Source: an uncultured Novosphingobium sp. (lineage in GTDB: Bacteria > Pseudomonadota > Alphaproteobacteria > Sphingomonadales > Sphingomonadaceae). From it: DNA of 46,860 bases. A program made the position numbers and the translations under genes. Location of the stretch: contig CALKVF010000007.1 of the NCBI GenBank assembly GCA_937996535.1, forward strand, positions 1 through 46,860, in the 5' to 3' direction. Within the stretch, counting starts at the first letter, position 1. Each line of letters begins with the position of its first letter. Under the pieces are notes generated by a model that saw nothing but the letters and a program-made list of their open reading frames with translations, did no database searches and had not been told where the DNA came from. This document shows positions 8,765 to 15,964 of this stretch, in pieces.

Positions 8765-9709
8765 TCAGCTGATACCGGCAGCCGCGGCGACTTCGGCGGC
8801 GAAGTCGCTGACTTCCTTCTCGATGCCTTCACCGAGCTGGAAGCGGACGTAGTCCTTGAGGACGACCGCCGAACCCACGTCCTTGGCCGCGTTGGCAACG
8901 ACCTGCGCAATCGGGGTCTTGTTGTCCATCACGAACACCTGGCTGAGCAGCGCGTTGTCCTTGGCGAACTTCGCAGCGGCACCGTCAGCGCGCTTGGCGA
9001 GGATGTCGGCCGGGATTTCCTTGCCGCTCTTGTTGGCTTCCTCAGTGGCCTTTTCGAGCGCGATCTTACGTTCGCGTTCAAGCACTTCGGGATCCAGATC
9101 GTCAGCCGAAAGCGCCATCGGGAACGCAGCGGCGATGTGCATCGCGATCTGCTTGCCGAGGGTTTCCAGCGCAGCCTTGTCGCCTTCGGATTCGAGCGCA
9201 ACGAGCACGCCGATCTTGCCGAGGTTCGGAGCAGCCGCGTTGTGCATGTAGGGCACGACGACGCCGCTGCTGACCGCGACGGTCTTCATGCGGCGGACCT
9301 GCTGGTTTTCACCGATGGTCGCAACGTTGTTGGTGAGCTTGTCCGAGACGGTGCCGCCATCGGGGTAAGCCGCAGCCTTGAGCGCATCAACGTCGTCAGC
9401 CGAAAGGCCCAGCGCCGCTTCGGTGGTCTTGCGCACGAAGTCCTGGAACTGCTCGTTCTTGGCAACGAAGTCGGTTTCCGAGTTCACTTCGACGGCCACG
9501 CCCTTGGTGCCCGACACGGCAACGCCGACCAGACCTTCGGCCGCGGTGCGGCTCGACTTCTTGGCGACAGCGGCAAGGCCCTTGGCGCGCAGCGCGTCAA
9601 CCGCGGCTTCGAAATCGCCATTGCTCTCGTCGAGCGCCTTCTTGCAGTCCATCATGCCCGCGCCGGTGCGTTCGCGCAGGTTCTTCACGTCAGTGGCGGT
9701 ATAGGCCAT
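8765..9709 (-). CDS. tsf: Translation elongation factor Ts
   Basis: 314 aa from ATG 9709 (MAYTATDVKNLRERTGAG). The start is supported by AGAAGGA about 8 nt upstream. EF-Ts is the nucleotide exchange factor that reloads EF-Tu with GTP. The N-terminal UBA-like module with RERTGAGMMDCKKAL and the core motif TDFVAKNEQFQDFV are intact, as is the C-terminal module ending near KDYVRFQLGEGIEKE. Follows rpsB after 79 bp, the universal bacterial pairing, and is followed by a terminator. Confidence 0.98.
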   Translation of the reverse strand: MAYTATDVKNLRERTGAGMMDCKKALDESNGDFEAAVDALRAKGLAAVAKKSSRTAAEGLVGVAVSGTKGVAVEVNSETDFVAKNEQFQDFVRKTTEAALGLSADDVDALKAAAYPDGGTVSDKLTNNVATIGENQQVRRMKTVAVSSGVVVPYMHNAAAPNLGKIGVLVALESEGDKAALETLGKQIAMHIAAAFPMALSADDLDPEVLERERKIALEKATEEANKSGKEIPADILAKRADGAAAKFAKDNALLSQVFVMDNKTPIAQVVANAAKDVGSAVVLKDYVRFQLGEGIEKEVSDFAAEVAAAAGIS

Positions 9710-9788
9710 TGAAACGGTCCTTCTTGAATGAGTACGTGCCCGCCGGGCCACTGGGCCCGGCGTGCTACGATTGCGTTACAGCCGGGCC

Positions 9789-10559
9789 TCAGGCCTCGGC
9801 GCCGGCTTCCACGGCAACGTCTTCGACCGGAGCGACGTCCATGGCGCCGATGTCAGCGCCCGAATCGACCACGGCTTCACGGCCACCCTTCTTGGCGGCT
9901 TCAGCAACGGCCTGGCAGTAGAGCTGGATCGCGCGGCTGGCGTCGTCGTTCGCCGGGATCGGGAACGCGATGCCATCGGGCGAAACGTTCGAATCGAGGA
10001 TCGCCACGACCGGGATACCCAGCACGTTGGCTTCCTTGATCGCCAGTTCTTCCTTGTTGGCATCGATCACGAACATCACATCCGGGATGCCGCCCATGTC
10101 GCGGATGCCGCCGAGCGAAAGTTCCAGCTTGTCGCGTTCGCGGGTCAGCTGAAGGACTTCCTTCTTGGTCAGACCAGCGGTGTCGCCCGAAAGCTTTTCT
10201 TCAAGGGTCTTGAAGCGCTTGATCGACTGCGAAATGGTCTTCCAGTTGGTGAGCATGCCGCCCAGCCAGCGGTGGTTGACGTAGTGCTGACCGCACTGGC
10301 GCGCAGCCTGGGCGATCGGCTCCTGAGCCTGGCGCTTGGTGCCGACGAACAGCACCTTGCCGCCAGCGCGGACGGTGGCGTCGACGAAATCGAGAGCGCG
10401 CGCGAACAGCGGCACGGTCTGCGACAGGTCAAGGATGTGGATGCCGTTGCGGGCGCCGAAGATGTACGGCTTCATCCGCGGGTTCCAGCGGTGGGTCTGG
10501 TGACCGAAGTGGGCACCGGCTTCGATGAGCTGATTCATGGTGACGACGGGAGCCGCCAT
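9789..10559 (-). CDS. rpsB: 30S ribosomal protein S2
   Basis: 256 aa from ATG 10559 (MAAPVVTMNQLIEAGAHFGH), with AAAGGAAAG as ribosome-binding site. Signature blocks: GAHFGHQTHRWNPRMKPYIFG at the N-terminus, VLFVGTKRQAQ, and the central NHRWLGGMLTN. The C-terminal tail after about residue 225 is acidic and Ala/Glu-rich (DIGAMDVAPVEDVAVEAGAEA), a common alphaproteobacterial extension. Component of the small subunit head/platform. First gene of the rpsB-tsf operon; its leader can fold (see 10581-10657). Confidence 0.98.
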   Translation of the reverse strand: MAAPVVTMNQLIEAGAHFGHQTHRWNPRMKPYIFGARNGIHILDLSQTVPLFARALDFVDATVRAGGKVLFVGTKRQAQEPIAQAARQCGQHYVNHRWLGGMLTNWKTISQSIKRFKTLEEKLSGDTAGLTKKEVLQLTRERDKLELSLGGIRDMGGIPDVMFVIDANKEELAIKEANVLGIPVVAILDSNVSPDGIAFPIPANDDASRAIQLYCQAVAEAAKKGGREAVVDSGADIGAMDVAPVEDVAVEAGAEA

Positions 10560-10580
10560 AGGACTTTCCTTTCCGGTTGA

Positions 10581-10657
10581 GCCTCGAACGAGGCTGCCTC
10601 TGGGATGCTGGAACCGTGCGGTAAGCCCGCTGCGGCACCGGTATGTGGCGCATCCCA
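10581..10657 (-). promoter_or_regulatory. Possible structured rpsB leader RNA
   Basis: Two pairings are visible in the leader of rpsB. GCCTC/GAGGC closes a small hairpin at 10581-10594, about 20 nt before the rpsB start. TGGGATGC (10601-10608) can pair with GCATCCCA (10650-10657), enclosing further GC-rich complementarity. In E. coli, S2 represses rpsB-tsf through a leader structure; that this leader works the same way is inference. Confidence 0.35.
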
Positions 10658-10835
10658 TGTGGATTTGCCTGCGAGACGCGGACCGGAACAAATGCTCCAA
10701 ACCGCCCACAAGCGAGCGGGCCATTAGCCACAATCGCGGCGGAAATCCAGCCCTTTTCGTAAGCCAGCGGCGAATGGCCTGCGCCGGTCACGAAGGCGGA
10801 AAATGGATGGCGTGAAAAAACCGCTTGACGAGATG

Positions 10836-10850
10836 GAACAAATAAAGAAC
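10836..10850 (+). promoter_or_regulatory. Candidate LexA (SOS) box 1
   Basis: GAAC-AAATAAA-GAAC: two GAAC direct repeats separated by exactly 7 AT-rich bases, which on the other strand reads GTTC-N7-GTTC, the LexA box described for alphaproteobacteria. It begins 6 bp after a TTGACG hexamer (10825-10830) that could be a -35 element, so a bound repressor would cover the promoter of the small gene at 10955. Confidence 0.6.
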
Positions 10851-10863
10851 AAACAGTCCATCA

Positions 10864-10878
10864 GAACGGAACGGGAAC
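10864..10878 (+). promoter_or_regulatory. Candidate LexA (SOS) box 2
   Basis: GAAC-GGAACGG-GAAC, again GAAC-N7-GAAC, 28 bp after box 1. The spacer is GC-rich and holds a third GAAC, so this match is weaker than box 1. The last GAAC also forms a GGAAC at 10874-10878 followed after 17 nt by AGTT, close to the general-stress EcfG promoter pattern (GGAAC-N16/17-CGTT). The two readings may compete or coexist. Confidence 0.4.
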
Positions 10879-10954
10879 TTTTTACCCCAACCGAAAGTTA
10901 TCCACAAGCCCTTCCCGGCAATGGTCCTGGAAACGGCAGGAAAGGATCGATGCG

Positions 10955-11224
10955 ATGACCGGTTTCACCATGCTGGCTCCCTTTGCCGTCGCCGCCATCA
11001 TCACCCTGGGTTCGATCGCGGCCACGCTGCGCAGCGCCCTGCCCCGCATCGCGCAGCTCCGCGCCGAACTGGCGGGGTGCCGCGATACGCAGGACTACAG
11101 CTTTCGCGTCACCTCGGTGATCAGCGGCTGGAACGATGGAACGGTCGTGGCCCTGCCGGCCCGTGCGCCGATCAGGACGCAGCGGCTTCCGGCGCGCCAG
11201 CTCGGCCTGCGCGCTGCCGCCTGA
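10955..11224 (+). CDS. Small single-span membrane protein of unknown function, possibly SOS-controlled
   Basis: 89 aa from ATG 10955, preceded by GGAAAGGA with good spacing. One hydrophobic segment at about residues 6-25 (MLAPFAVAAIITLGSIAATL), then a basic helix-like stretch (RSALPRIAQLRAELAGC), a short strand-like part, and an Arg/Pro-rich tail (LPARAPIRTQRLPARQLG). I do not recognise the family. The upstream region has two LexA-like motifs. SOS-induced small membrane proteins in alphaproteobacteria include the Caulobacter division inhibitors SidA and DidA; a similar role here is only a hypothesis. The last 53 bp overlap the 3' end of convergent pssA, so the two mRNAs would be antisense there. 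Confidence 0.65.
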   Translation: MTGFTMLAPFAVAAIITLGSIAATLRSALPRIAQLRAELAGCRDTQDYSFRVTSVISGWNDGTVVALPARAPIRTQRLPARQLGLRAAA

Positions 11225-11972
11225 CCACCCGGGCATAGCCCACGATGCCCAACGGCAACGAGGCAAGGTAAACCGCACTGATCCCGATCAGGGTCCACCA
11301 TGGCTCGGTCAGGGCCGCAGCCCCGACCAGCCCGACCAGCACCAGCATCCCGAGCCGGATCGACTTGCGCGGGCGCAGTTTGCCCCAGCTGAGGGTCGCT
11401 ACGCTCGAAATCATCAGGAACGCCATCGCGGCCAGCCACAGGCCGACCAGCACCGGCTGGCGCAGCAGCTCGTGATGACTGACGAACCACAGATACATCG
11501 GCAGCAGCGCCAGCCCCGCACCGACCGGCGCGGGAACCCCGGTGAGGAAGCCCGCAGCCTTGCGCGGCTCGTCAGCCAGATCGATCCGGGCGTTGAAGCG
11601 CGCCAGACGCAGCGCGCAGGCAATCGCATAGGCCAGCGAAGCAAACCATCCGAGCCGGGGCAGCTGCTGGAGCGACCACAGGAACAGGATCAGCGCCGGG
11701 GCCACGCCGAACGAGACGTTGTCGGCCAGGCTGTCAAGTTCGGCGCCAAAGCGCGACTGGGCCTTGAGCAAGCGCGCGATGCGCCCGTCGATCCCATCGA
11801 GCATCCCCGCGAGGATGATCGCGATGACCGCCTTTTCCCAATCGCCCATGATCGCGAAACGGATGCCGGTCAGCCCGGCGCACAGCGCCGCCGCAGTAAT
11901 CGCGTTGGGCACCATCGCCCGCAAGGTCAGCCCGCCGGGCAGGCTGTCCGCCGGGGCCGGAGCCTCGCTCAC
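11172..11972 (-). CDS. pssA: CDP-diacylglycerol--serine O-phosphatidyltransferase
   Basis: 266 aa from GTG 11972, sharing bases with the psd stop (GTGA). Makes phosphatidylserine from CDP-diacylglycerol and serine in the inner membrane. The CDP-alcohol phosphatidyltransferase signature DG-x2-AR-x8-G-x3-D-x3-D is complete (DGRIAR ... G AEL D SLA D, about residues 62-84). Six or so hydrophobic helices follow. A poly-Arg/Ala tail (VVRRQRAGRAGAPEAAAS) ends the protein and overlaps the convergent small gene. Works directly before Psd in phosphatidylethanolamine synthesis. Confidence 0.95.
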   Translation of the reverse strand: MSEAPAPADSLPGGLTLRAMVPNAITAAALCAGLTGIRFAIMGDWEKAVIAIILAGMLDGIDGRIARLLKAQSRFGAELDSLADNVSFGVAPALILFLWSLQQLPRLGWFASLAYAIACALRLARFNARIDLADEPRKAAGFLTGVPAPVGAGLALLPMYLWFVSHHELLRQPVLVGLWLAAMAFLMISSVATLSWGKLRPRKSIRLGMLVLVGLVGAAALTEPWWTLIGISAVYLASLPLGIVGYARVVRRQRAGRAGAPEAAAS

Positions 11973-12718
11973 TGGCTAACGCCCTCGATCAGCTGCTGCT
12001 GACCGATTTCCGCCAGCACGGTTTCACCGGCAACGCAGCGCTGCCCCATCAGCACGCGCGGCTCGGTGCCGGCGGGCAGGTAAACGTCGACCCGGCTGCC
12101 AAAGCGGATCAGGCCGACCCGCTGCCCGGCTGCCAGCATGTCGCCCGGCTTGACGAACGGCACGATCCGCCGCGCCACGAGGCCCGCGATCTGGGTAAAG
12201 CCGATCATCGCGCCCTCGGCGCGTTCGATCAGGATGTGCTGGCGCTCGTTTTCCTCGCTCGCCTTGTCGAGATCGGCGTTCATGAACTTGCCGGGGATAT
12301 AGACCACGCGGCGCACCGTGCCGCCGATCGGGGCGCGGTTGATGTGGACATCGAACACCGACATGAAGATTGACACGCGGGTGACCAGACCGGCGGGCAG
12401 CCCGGGGGTGCCGCTGCCATCGTCGATCACCAGTTCGCGCGGCGGTTCGACCTGCTGGATCAGGGTGATCAGCCCGTCAGCCGGGGAGACCACGAACCGG
12501 TCGCCCTGCGGGGTGACGCGCTGCGGATCGCGGAAGAAGGCAAGGATCCCCAGCACCAGCGCGGCCAGCGGCCAGGCCAGCGTTTCCCAGGTCAGGAACG
12601 CACAGGCCGCGCTTGCGGCGGCGGCGATCCCGGCAAATTTGTAGGCTTCCTGATGGATCTTCGGGAAATGCCAGTGAACGTCACCGCGCCCGCGATTGTC
12701 GAGAATTTCGCCAGACAT
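11969..12718 (-). CDS. psd: Phosphatidylserine decarboxylase proenzyme
   Basis: 249 aa from ATG 12718, which overlaps the stop of the upstream KAS III-like gene (TGATG); a GTG one codon earlier is also possible. Decarboxylates phosphatidylserine to phosphatidylethanolamine. It belongs to the shorter Psd type: an N-terminal hydrophobic segment (AAAASAACAFLTWETLAWPLAAL), FFRDPQR, the SPADG block, FMSVFDVHINRAP, and the self-cleavage site GS in RFGSRVDVY, where Ser becomes the pyruvoyl group and splits the beta and alpha chains. Coupled to pssA by GTGA. Confidence 0.95.
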   Translation of the reverse strand: MSGEILDNRGRGDVHWHFPKIHQEAYKFAGIAAAASAACAFLTWETLAWPLAALVLGILAFFRDPQRVTPQGDRFVVSPADGLITLIQQVEPPRELVIDDGSGTPGLPAGLVTRVSIFMSVFDVHINRAPIGGTVRRVVYIPGKFMNADLDKASEENERQHILIERAEGAMIGFTQIAGLVARRIVPFVKPGDMLAAGQRVGLIRFGSRVDVYLPAGTEPRVLMGQRCVAGETVLAEIGQQQLIEGVSQ

Positions 12719-13845
12719 CACGCCGCCTTCCGCACGAACACGGTGCCAGCGGAATAGCCCGCACCAAAGGAACAGATCACCCCGGTATCGCCGGGCGCCA
12801 GATCGGCGCTGTTGAGATTGAACGCGATCACCGAGCCTGCGCTCGAAGTATTGCCATAGGTATCAAGCACAGTGGGGCTTTCGTCTTCATTGGCCTCATG
12901 GCCCAGCACGCGCTGGGCGATCAGGCGGTTCATTCCCTGGTTGGCCTGGTGCAGCCACAGCCGGCGCAGCCCGGCCGGGTCCAGCCCCAGCTTCTCGGCT
13001 TCCTCGACGATCATCGTCGCGACCATCGGCACCACTTCCTTGAACACCTTGCGGCCTTCCTGAACAAACAGCTTGTCCGGCGTGCCAATGGTTTCCGGGG
13101 TGGCGCAGTTGAGGAACCCGAAATTGTTGCGGATATTGTTCGAATAGACCGTTTTCAGCTTGGTGCCGAGGATGTCCCAGTGCGCCGACGGCGCCATGTC
13201 CTTGGCCTCGACCAGCACGGCGGTGGCAACATCGCCAAAGATGAAGTGGCTGTCGCGGTTGCGCATGTTGTTATGGCCGGTGCAGATTTCCGGGCTGACC
13301 ACCAGCACCGAACGCGCATTGCCGGCGCGAATGAAATCGGCCGCGGTCTGGATTCCGAACGTTGCCGAGGAACAGGCAACATTCATGTCGAAGCCAAAGC
13401 CCTCGATCCCGAGCGCAGCCTGAATTTCGATCGCGATCGCCGGATAGGGCCGCTGCAGGTTCGAGCAGGCGCACAGCACCGCATCAACGTCCGCCGGATC
13501 GCGCCCGACCTTGGCCAGCGCATCGCGCGCCGCGGCAACGCCGATCTCGGCCAGCACCGAGAGTTCCTCGTCAGGCCGCTCGGCCCAGCGCGGGGCCATC
13601 ACCGCCGGATCGAGCAGCGGCGCCTTGGCGATCACGTGGCGCGACTTGATCCCGCTGGCCTTCTCGATGAACTCGGCCGAACTCGGCATCAGTTCCGCCA
13701 CCGTGCCTGCCGCGATCTCGGCAGCATGGTCGGCATTGAAGCGCGCGACATAGGCGTTGAAGCTTTCGACCAGCTCCGCGTTCGAGATCGAATCGGGCGG
13801 CGTATAAAGCCCCGTGGCCGAGATAACGGGTGTAATTTCGCTCAT
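12718..13845 (-). CDS. Beta-ketoacyl-ACP synthase III-like enzyme
   Basis: 375 aa from ATG 13845 (MSEITPVISATGLYTPP), with AGGA upstream. Thiolase fold of the FabH type: active-site Cys in VACSSATFG, His in WLHQANQGMN, Asn in DTYGNTSSAG. It is longer than classical FabH (about 320 aa), with an insertion of about 30 residues after the NAEL helix. The usual W-I-x2-RTGI segment, whose Trp helps bind CoA in E. coli FabH, reads FIEKASGIKSR. These features resemble, from memory, the Pseudomonas PA3286-type KAS III, which condenses medium-chain acyl-CoA with malonyl-ACP. TGATG coupling to psd suggests a role in membrane lipid supply. Substrate not determined. Confidence 0.8.
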   Translation of the reverse strand: MSEITPVISATGLYTPPDSISNAELVESFNAYVARFNADHAAEIAAGTVAELMPSSAEFIEKASGIKSRHVIAKAPLLDPAVMAPRWAERPDEELSVLAEIGVAAARDALAKVGRDPADVDAVLCACSNLQRPYPAIAIEIQAALGIEGFGFDMNVACSSATFGIQTAADFIRAGNARSVLVVSPEICTGHNNMRNRDSHFIFGDVATAVLVEAKDMAPSAHWDILGTKLKTVYSNNIRNNFGFLNCATPETIGTPDKLFVQEGRKVFKEVVPMVATMIVEEAEKLGLDPAGLRRLWLHQANQGMNRLIAQRVLGHEANEDESPTVLDTYGNTSSAGSVIAFNLNSADLAPGDTGVICSFGAGYSAGTVFVRKAA

Positions 13846-14019
13846 GGCGCGCTGTCCTAGAGGCCAGATAGACACAGGACAAGCCGCGCCTCATCGCACT
13901 GTGCAACGCACTGGGGCATTGACAGCGCGGCAATGCTTCGCCAAGAGCGCGCTTCCTCGGCCGGACGGCTCCCTTGTGGGGCCAAATTTCGGGGCGACCC
14001 GACACCGGCAAGCTGGTGT

Positions 14020-14105
14020 GGACAGGTGGCCGAGTGGTTAAAGGCAGCAGACTGTAAATCTGCCCGCGCAAGCGTACGCTAGTTCGAATCTAGCCCTGTC
14101 CACCA
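14020..14105 (+). tRNA. tRNA-Tyr (anticodon GTA)
   Basis: 86-nt class II tRNA with encoded CCA. Acceptor GGACAGG pairs with CCTGTCC, discriminator A, then CCA at 14103-14105. The anticodon GTA is at 14054-14056 inside the loop CTGTAAA. A long variable arm (CCCGCGCAAGCGTACG region) and TTCGAATC T-loop are visible. It lies between divergent KAS III-like and rlmB genes. Confidence 0.96.
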
Positions 14106-14249
14106 CCAACCTTCTGCGGGGGCCCAGCACCCCGCAAAAAACTCTTGAAGCGCAAACACTTCGACCACCAGGCCGCTTGGCCTTGCCTGTGCCCGCGCGC
14201 GCTGGCAGGGAGCATCCATGCAAGGCTTTATCCTCAAGGGAATCACGCG

Positions 14250-15056
14250 ATGAATCGCCGCACAGAAGGCAAACCCACACGCGCGCTGCGCGGCCGGGCA
14301 GGACGGATGCAAGGCGGGCGCGGCTCGGGCCGGGCCAGCACCGGGGCCGTGCGCCTGTGGGGCCGCCACGCGGTCGAAGCCGCGCTCAAGAATCCCGATC
14401 GCACCCATCGCAAACTGTGGGCAACTCGCGAAGGCGTCGCCTCGCTCGATGGCGAACTGCCCGCCGATTTCCCGGTGGAATATGCCTCGCCCGCCGATCT
14501 TGCCCGCCTGGTGGCCCGCGATGCACCGCATCAGGGGCTGGTGCTGGAATGCAACGCGCTTGAGGATGTCTTCCTCGAAGACGTGCTCGATGGCGATCCG
14601 GCGCGCCCGCTGGTGATTCTCGATCAGGTGACCGATCCGCACAATGTCGGCGCGATCATGCGTTCGGCCGCGGCCTTCAACGCCGCGGCAATCGTCACCC
14701 AGGACCGCCACGCCCCGCCCGAATCGGGAACTCTCGCCAAGAGCGCCTCGGGCGCGCTGGAAGTGGTGCCGTGGATTCGCGTCGTGAACCTCGCCCGTGC
14801 GCTCGATGAAGTGGCCGAGGCCGGGTACTGGCGAATCGGGCTGGATGGCGAAGGCCCGAACACCTTCGGCGCCGCCCTGCCCGCTGGCCCGATTGCACTG
14901 GTGCTGGGCGCCGAAGGTGACGGGATGCGCCACAACATCATGCAGCACTGCGATGCGCTGGCCCGCCTGCCGATGACCAGCGTGATCGAAAGCCTCAACG
15001 TGTCGAACGCTGCGGCGATTGCCCTTTACGCCATTGCCACCCGGGAGAGCGAATGA
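14250..15056 (+). CDS. rlmB: 23S rRNA (guanosine-2'-O-)-methyltransferase RlmB
   Basis: 268 aa from ATG 14250 (MNRRTEGKP), with AAGGGA upstream; in-frame codons back to 14145 look like leader. SpoU/TrmH-family SPOUT enzyme that methylates a P-loop guanosine of 23S rRNA (G2251 in E. coli). A basic Gly/Arg-rich N-terminus precedes the substrate-binding domain (LWGRHAVEAAL). The C-terminal trefoil-knot motifs are complete: DPHNVGAIMRSAAAF, VLGAEGDGM and ESLNVSNAAAIALY. The stop overlaps the next start (ATGA). Confidence 0.93.
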   Translation: MNRRTEGKPTRALRGRAGRMQGGRGSGRASTGAVRLWGRHAVEAALKNPDRTHRKLWATREGVASLDGELPADFPVEYASPADLARLVARDAPHQGLVLECNALEDVFLEDVLDGDPARPLVILDQVTDPHNVGAIMRSAAAFNAAAIVTQDRHAPPESGTLAKSASGALEVVPWIRVVNLARALDEVAEAGYWRIGLDGEGPNTFGAALPAGPIALVLGAEGDGMRHNIMQHCDALARLPMTSVIESLNVSNAAAIALYAIATRESE

Positions 15057-15922
15057 TGATCCAGTCCCCTGCCCTGCGCCGCCTTGCCGCGATCGGCCTT
15101 GCCGCCGTGATGAGCCTGGCGCTGGCCGCCTGCTTCGTGATGCCGGGCAAGTTCGCCTCAAGCCTCGACCTGCGCAAGGACGGCCGCTTCACCTACGCCT
15201 ACAAGGGGGAGATCTTCCTGTTCGGGCTGTCGAAGCTGGCGCAGATGGGACAATCCGCCGAAGGCGAGTTCGCCCCTTCGACCTGTTACGCCGACGATTC
15301 TGAATCGACCGAGCGCGATTGCACCAAGGACGAGATCGCCCAGCAGCGCGCCGAATGGGAAGATTCGCGAAAGGCCGCCGCCGACAAGCGCAAGAAGGAC
15401 GCCGAGGAAATGAAGGCCGTGCTCGGCGGGATCGACCCCACCGACCCCAAGGCCGCCGAGGAACTCGCCGCCCGCCTGCGCCGTCAGGCCGGCTGGAAAA
15501 GCGTGATCTACAAGGGCGACGGGATCTATGACGTCGACTTCGCGATCTCGGGCCACCTTGATTACGATTTCAACTTCCCGACGATGGAGCGGATGCCCAG
15601 CTTCACCTCGTTCGTCGTGGCCAACCGCCGCGCCGATGGCACCGTGCGGATCGAGGCCCCGGCCTTTGCCGCGGGCGCTGGTGGCGGCGCGATGAGCGGG
15701 CTTGGCGCGCTCGCTGCGATGAGCGGCAAGGGCGACGACAACAAGGACGTGCCCAACCTGCCCACGCTGGACGGGACGTTCACGCTGACCACCGATGGTC
15801 AGATCCTGACCAACAACACCGACGAAGGTCCGCTCAAGGACGCCGCCGGCCAGAAGCTGAGCTGGACGATCAGCCCGCGCACCACCGCCGCGCCGGTCGC
15901 GCTGATCAAGCTCGGCAACTGA
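15053..15922 (+). CDS. Putative lipoprotein of unknown function
   Basis: 289 aa; the ATG overlaps the rlmB stop (ATGA), with a second ATG one codon later. Type II signal peptide with lipobox LAAC, lipidated Cys at residue 27. After a short beta-rich part (SSLDLRKDGRFTYAYKG) comes a charged helical stretch (about residues 95-125), then a second beta-rich domain, a Gly/Ala-rich loop (AFAAGAGGGAMSGLGALAAM) and a C-terminal strand ending PVALIKLGN. The beta-rich frame and final strand recall LppM-like lipoproteins, but I would not assign it. Followed by an inverted repeat at 15926-15964. Confidence 0.8.
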   Translation: MMIQSPALRRLAAIGLAAVMSLALAACFVMPGKFASSLDLRKDGRFTYAYKGEIFLFGLSKLAQMGQSAEGEFAPSTCYADDSESTERDCTKDEIAQQRAEWEDSRKAAADKRKKDAEEMKAVLGGIDPTDPKAAEELAARLRRQAGWKSVIYKGDGIYDVDFAISGHLDYDFNFPTMERMPSFTSFVVANRRADGTVRIEAPAFAAGAGGGAMSGLGALAAMSGKGDDNKDVPNLPTLDGTFTLTTDGQILTNNTDEGPLKDAAGQKLSWTISPRTTAAPVALIKLGN

Positions 15923-15925
15923 TCC

Positions 15926-15964
15926 CTTACGGACGGGCCGGAGCTGCTCCGGCCTGTCCGTAAG
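15926..15964. terminator. 18-bp inverted repeat between convergent genes
   Basis: Left arm CTTACGGACGGGCCGGAG (15926-15943), loop CTG, right arm CTCCGGCCTGTCCGTAAG (15947-15964): 17 Watson-Crick pairs and one G-T. It starts 4 bp after the lipoprotein stop and covers the last codons and stop of the convergent TonB-like gene. No T-run follows on either strand, so it may terminate weakly in both directions or protect 3' ends. Confidence 0.55.

Larger units (their letters stand above)
10560..10954. other. 395-bp intergenic region between divergent rpsB and a small membrane-protein gene
   Basis: No gene seen. The left part (10560-10660) is the rpsB leader, with a short hairpin next to the ribosome-binding site and an 8-bp long-range stem. 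The right part (10820-10950) is markedly more AT-rich and carries a TTGACG hexamer, two GAAC-N7-GAAC motifs and a GGAAC-N17-AGTT motif pointing toward the small gene at 10955. I could not identify a clear -35/-10 pair for rpsB in the middle. Confidence 0.8.

Noticed and set aside
13919..13924. Perfect TTGACA hexamer about 100 bp before tRNA-Tyr
   Set aside because: No acceptable -10 element 16-18 bp downstream.
14114..14145. GC-rich hairpin followed by a run of A after tRNA-Tyr (GCGGGG...CCCCGC then AAAAAA)
   Set aside because: On the plus strand the run is A, not T, so it is not a terminator for the tRNA; no minus-strand transcript needs one here.
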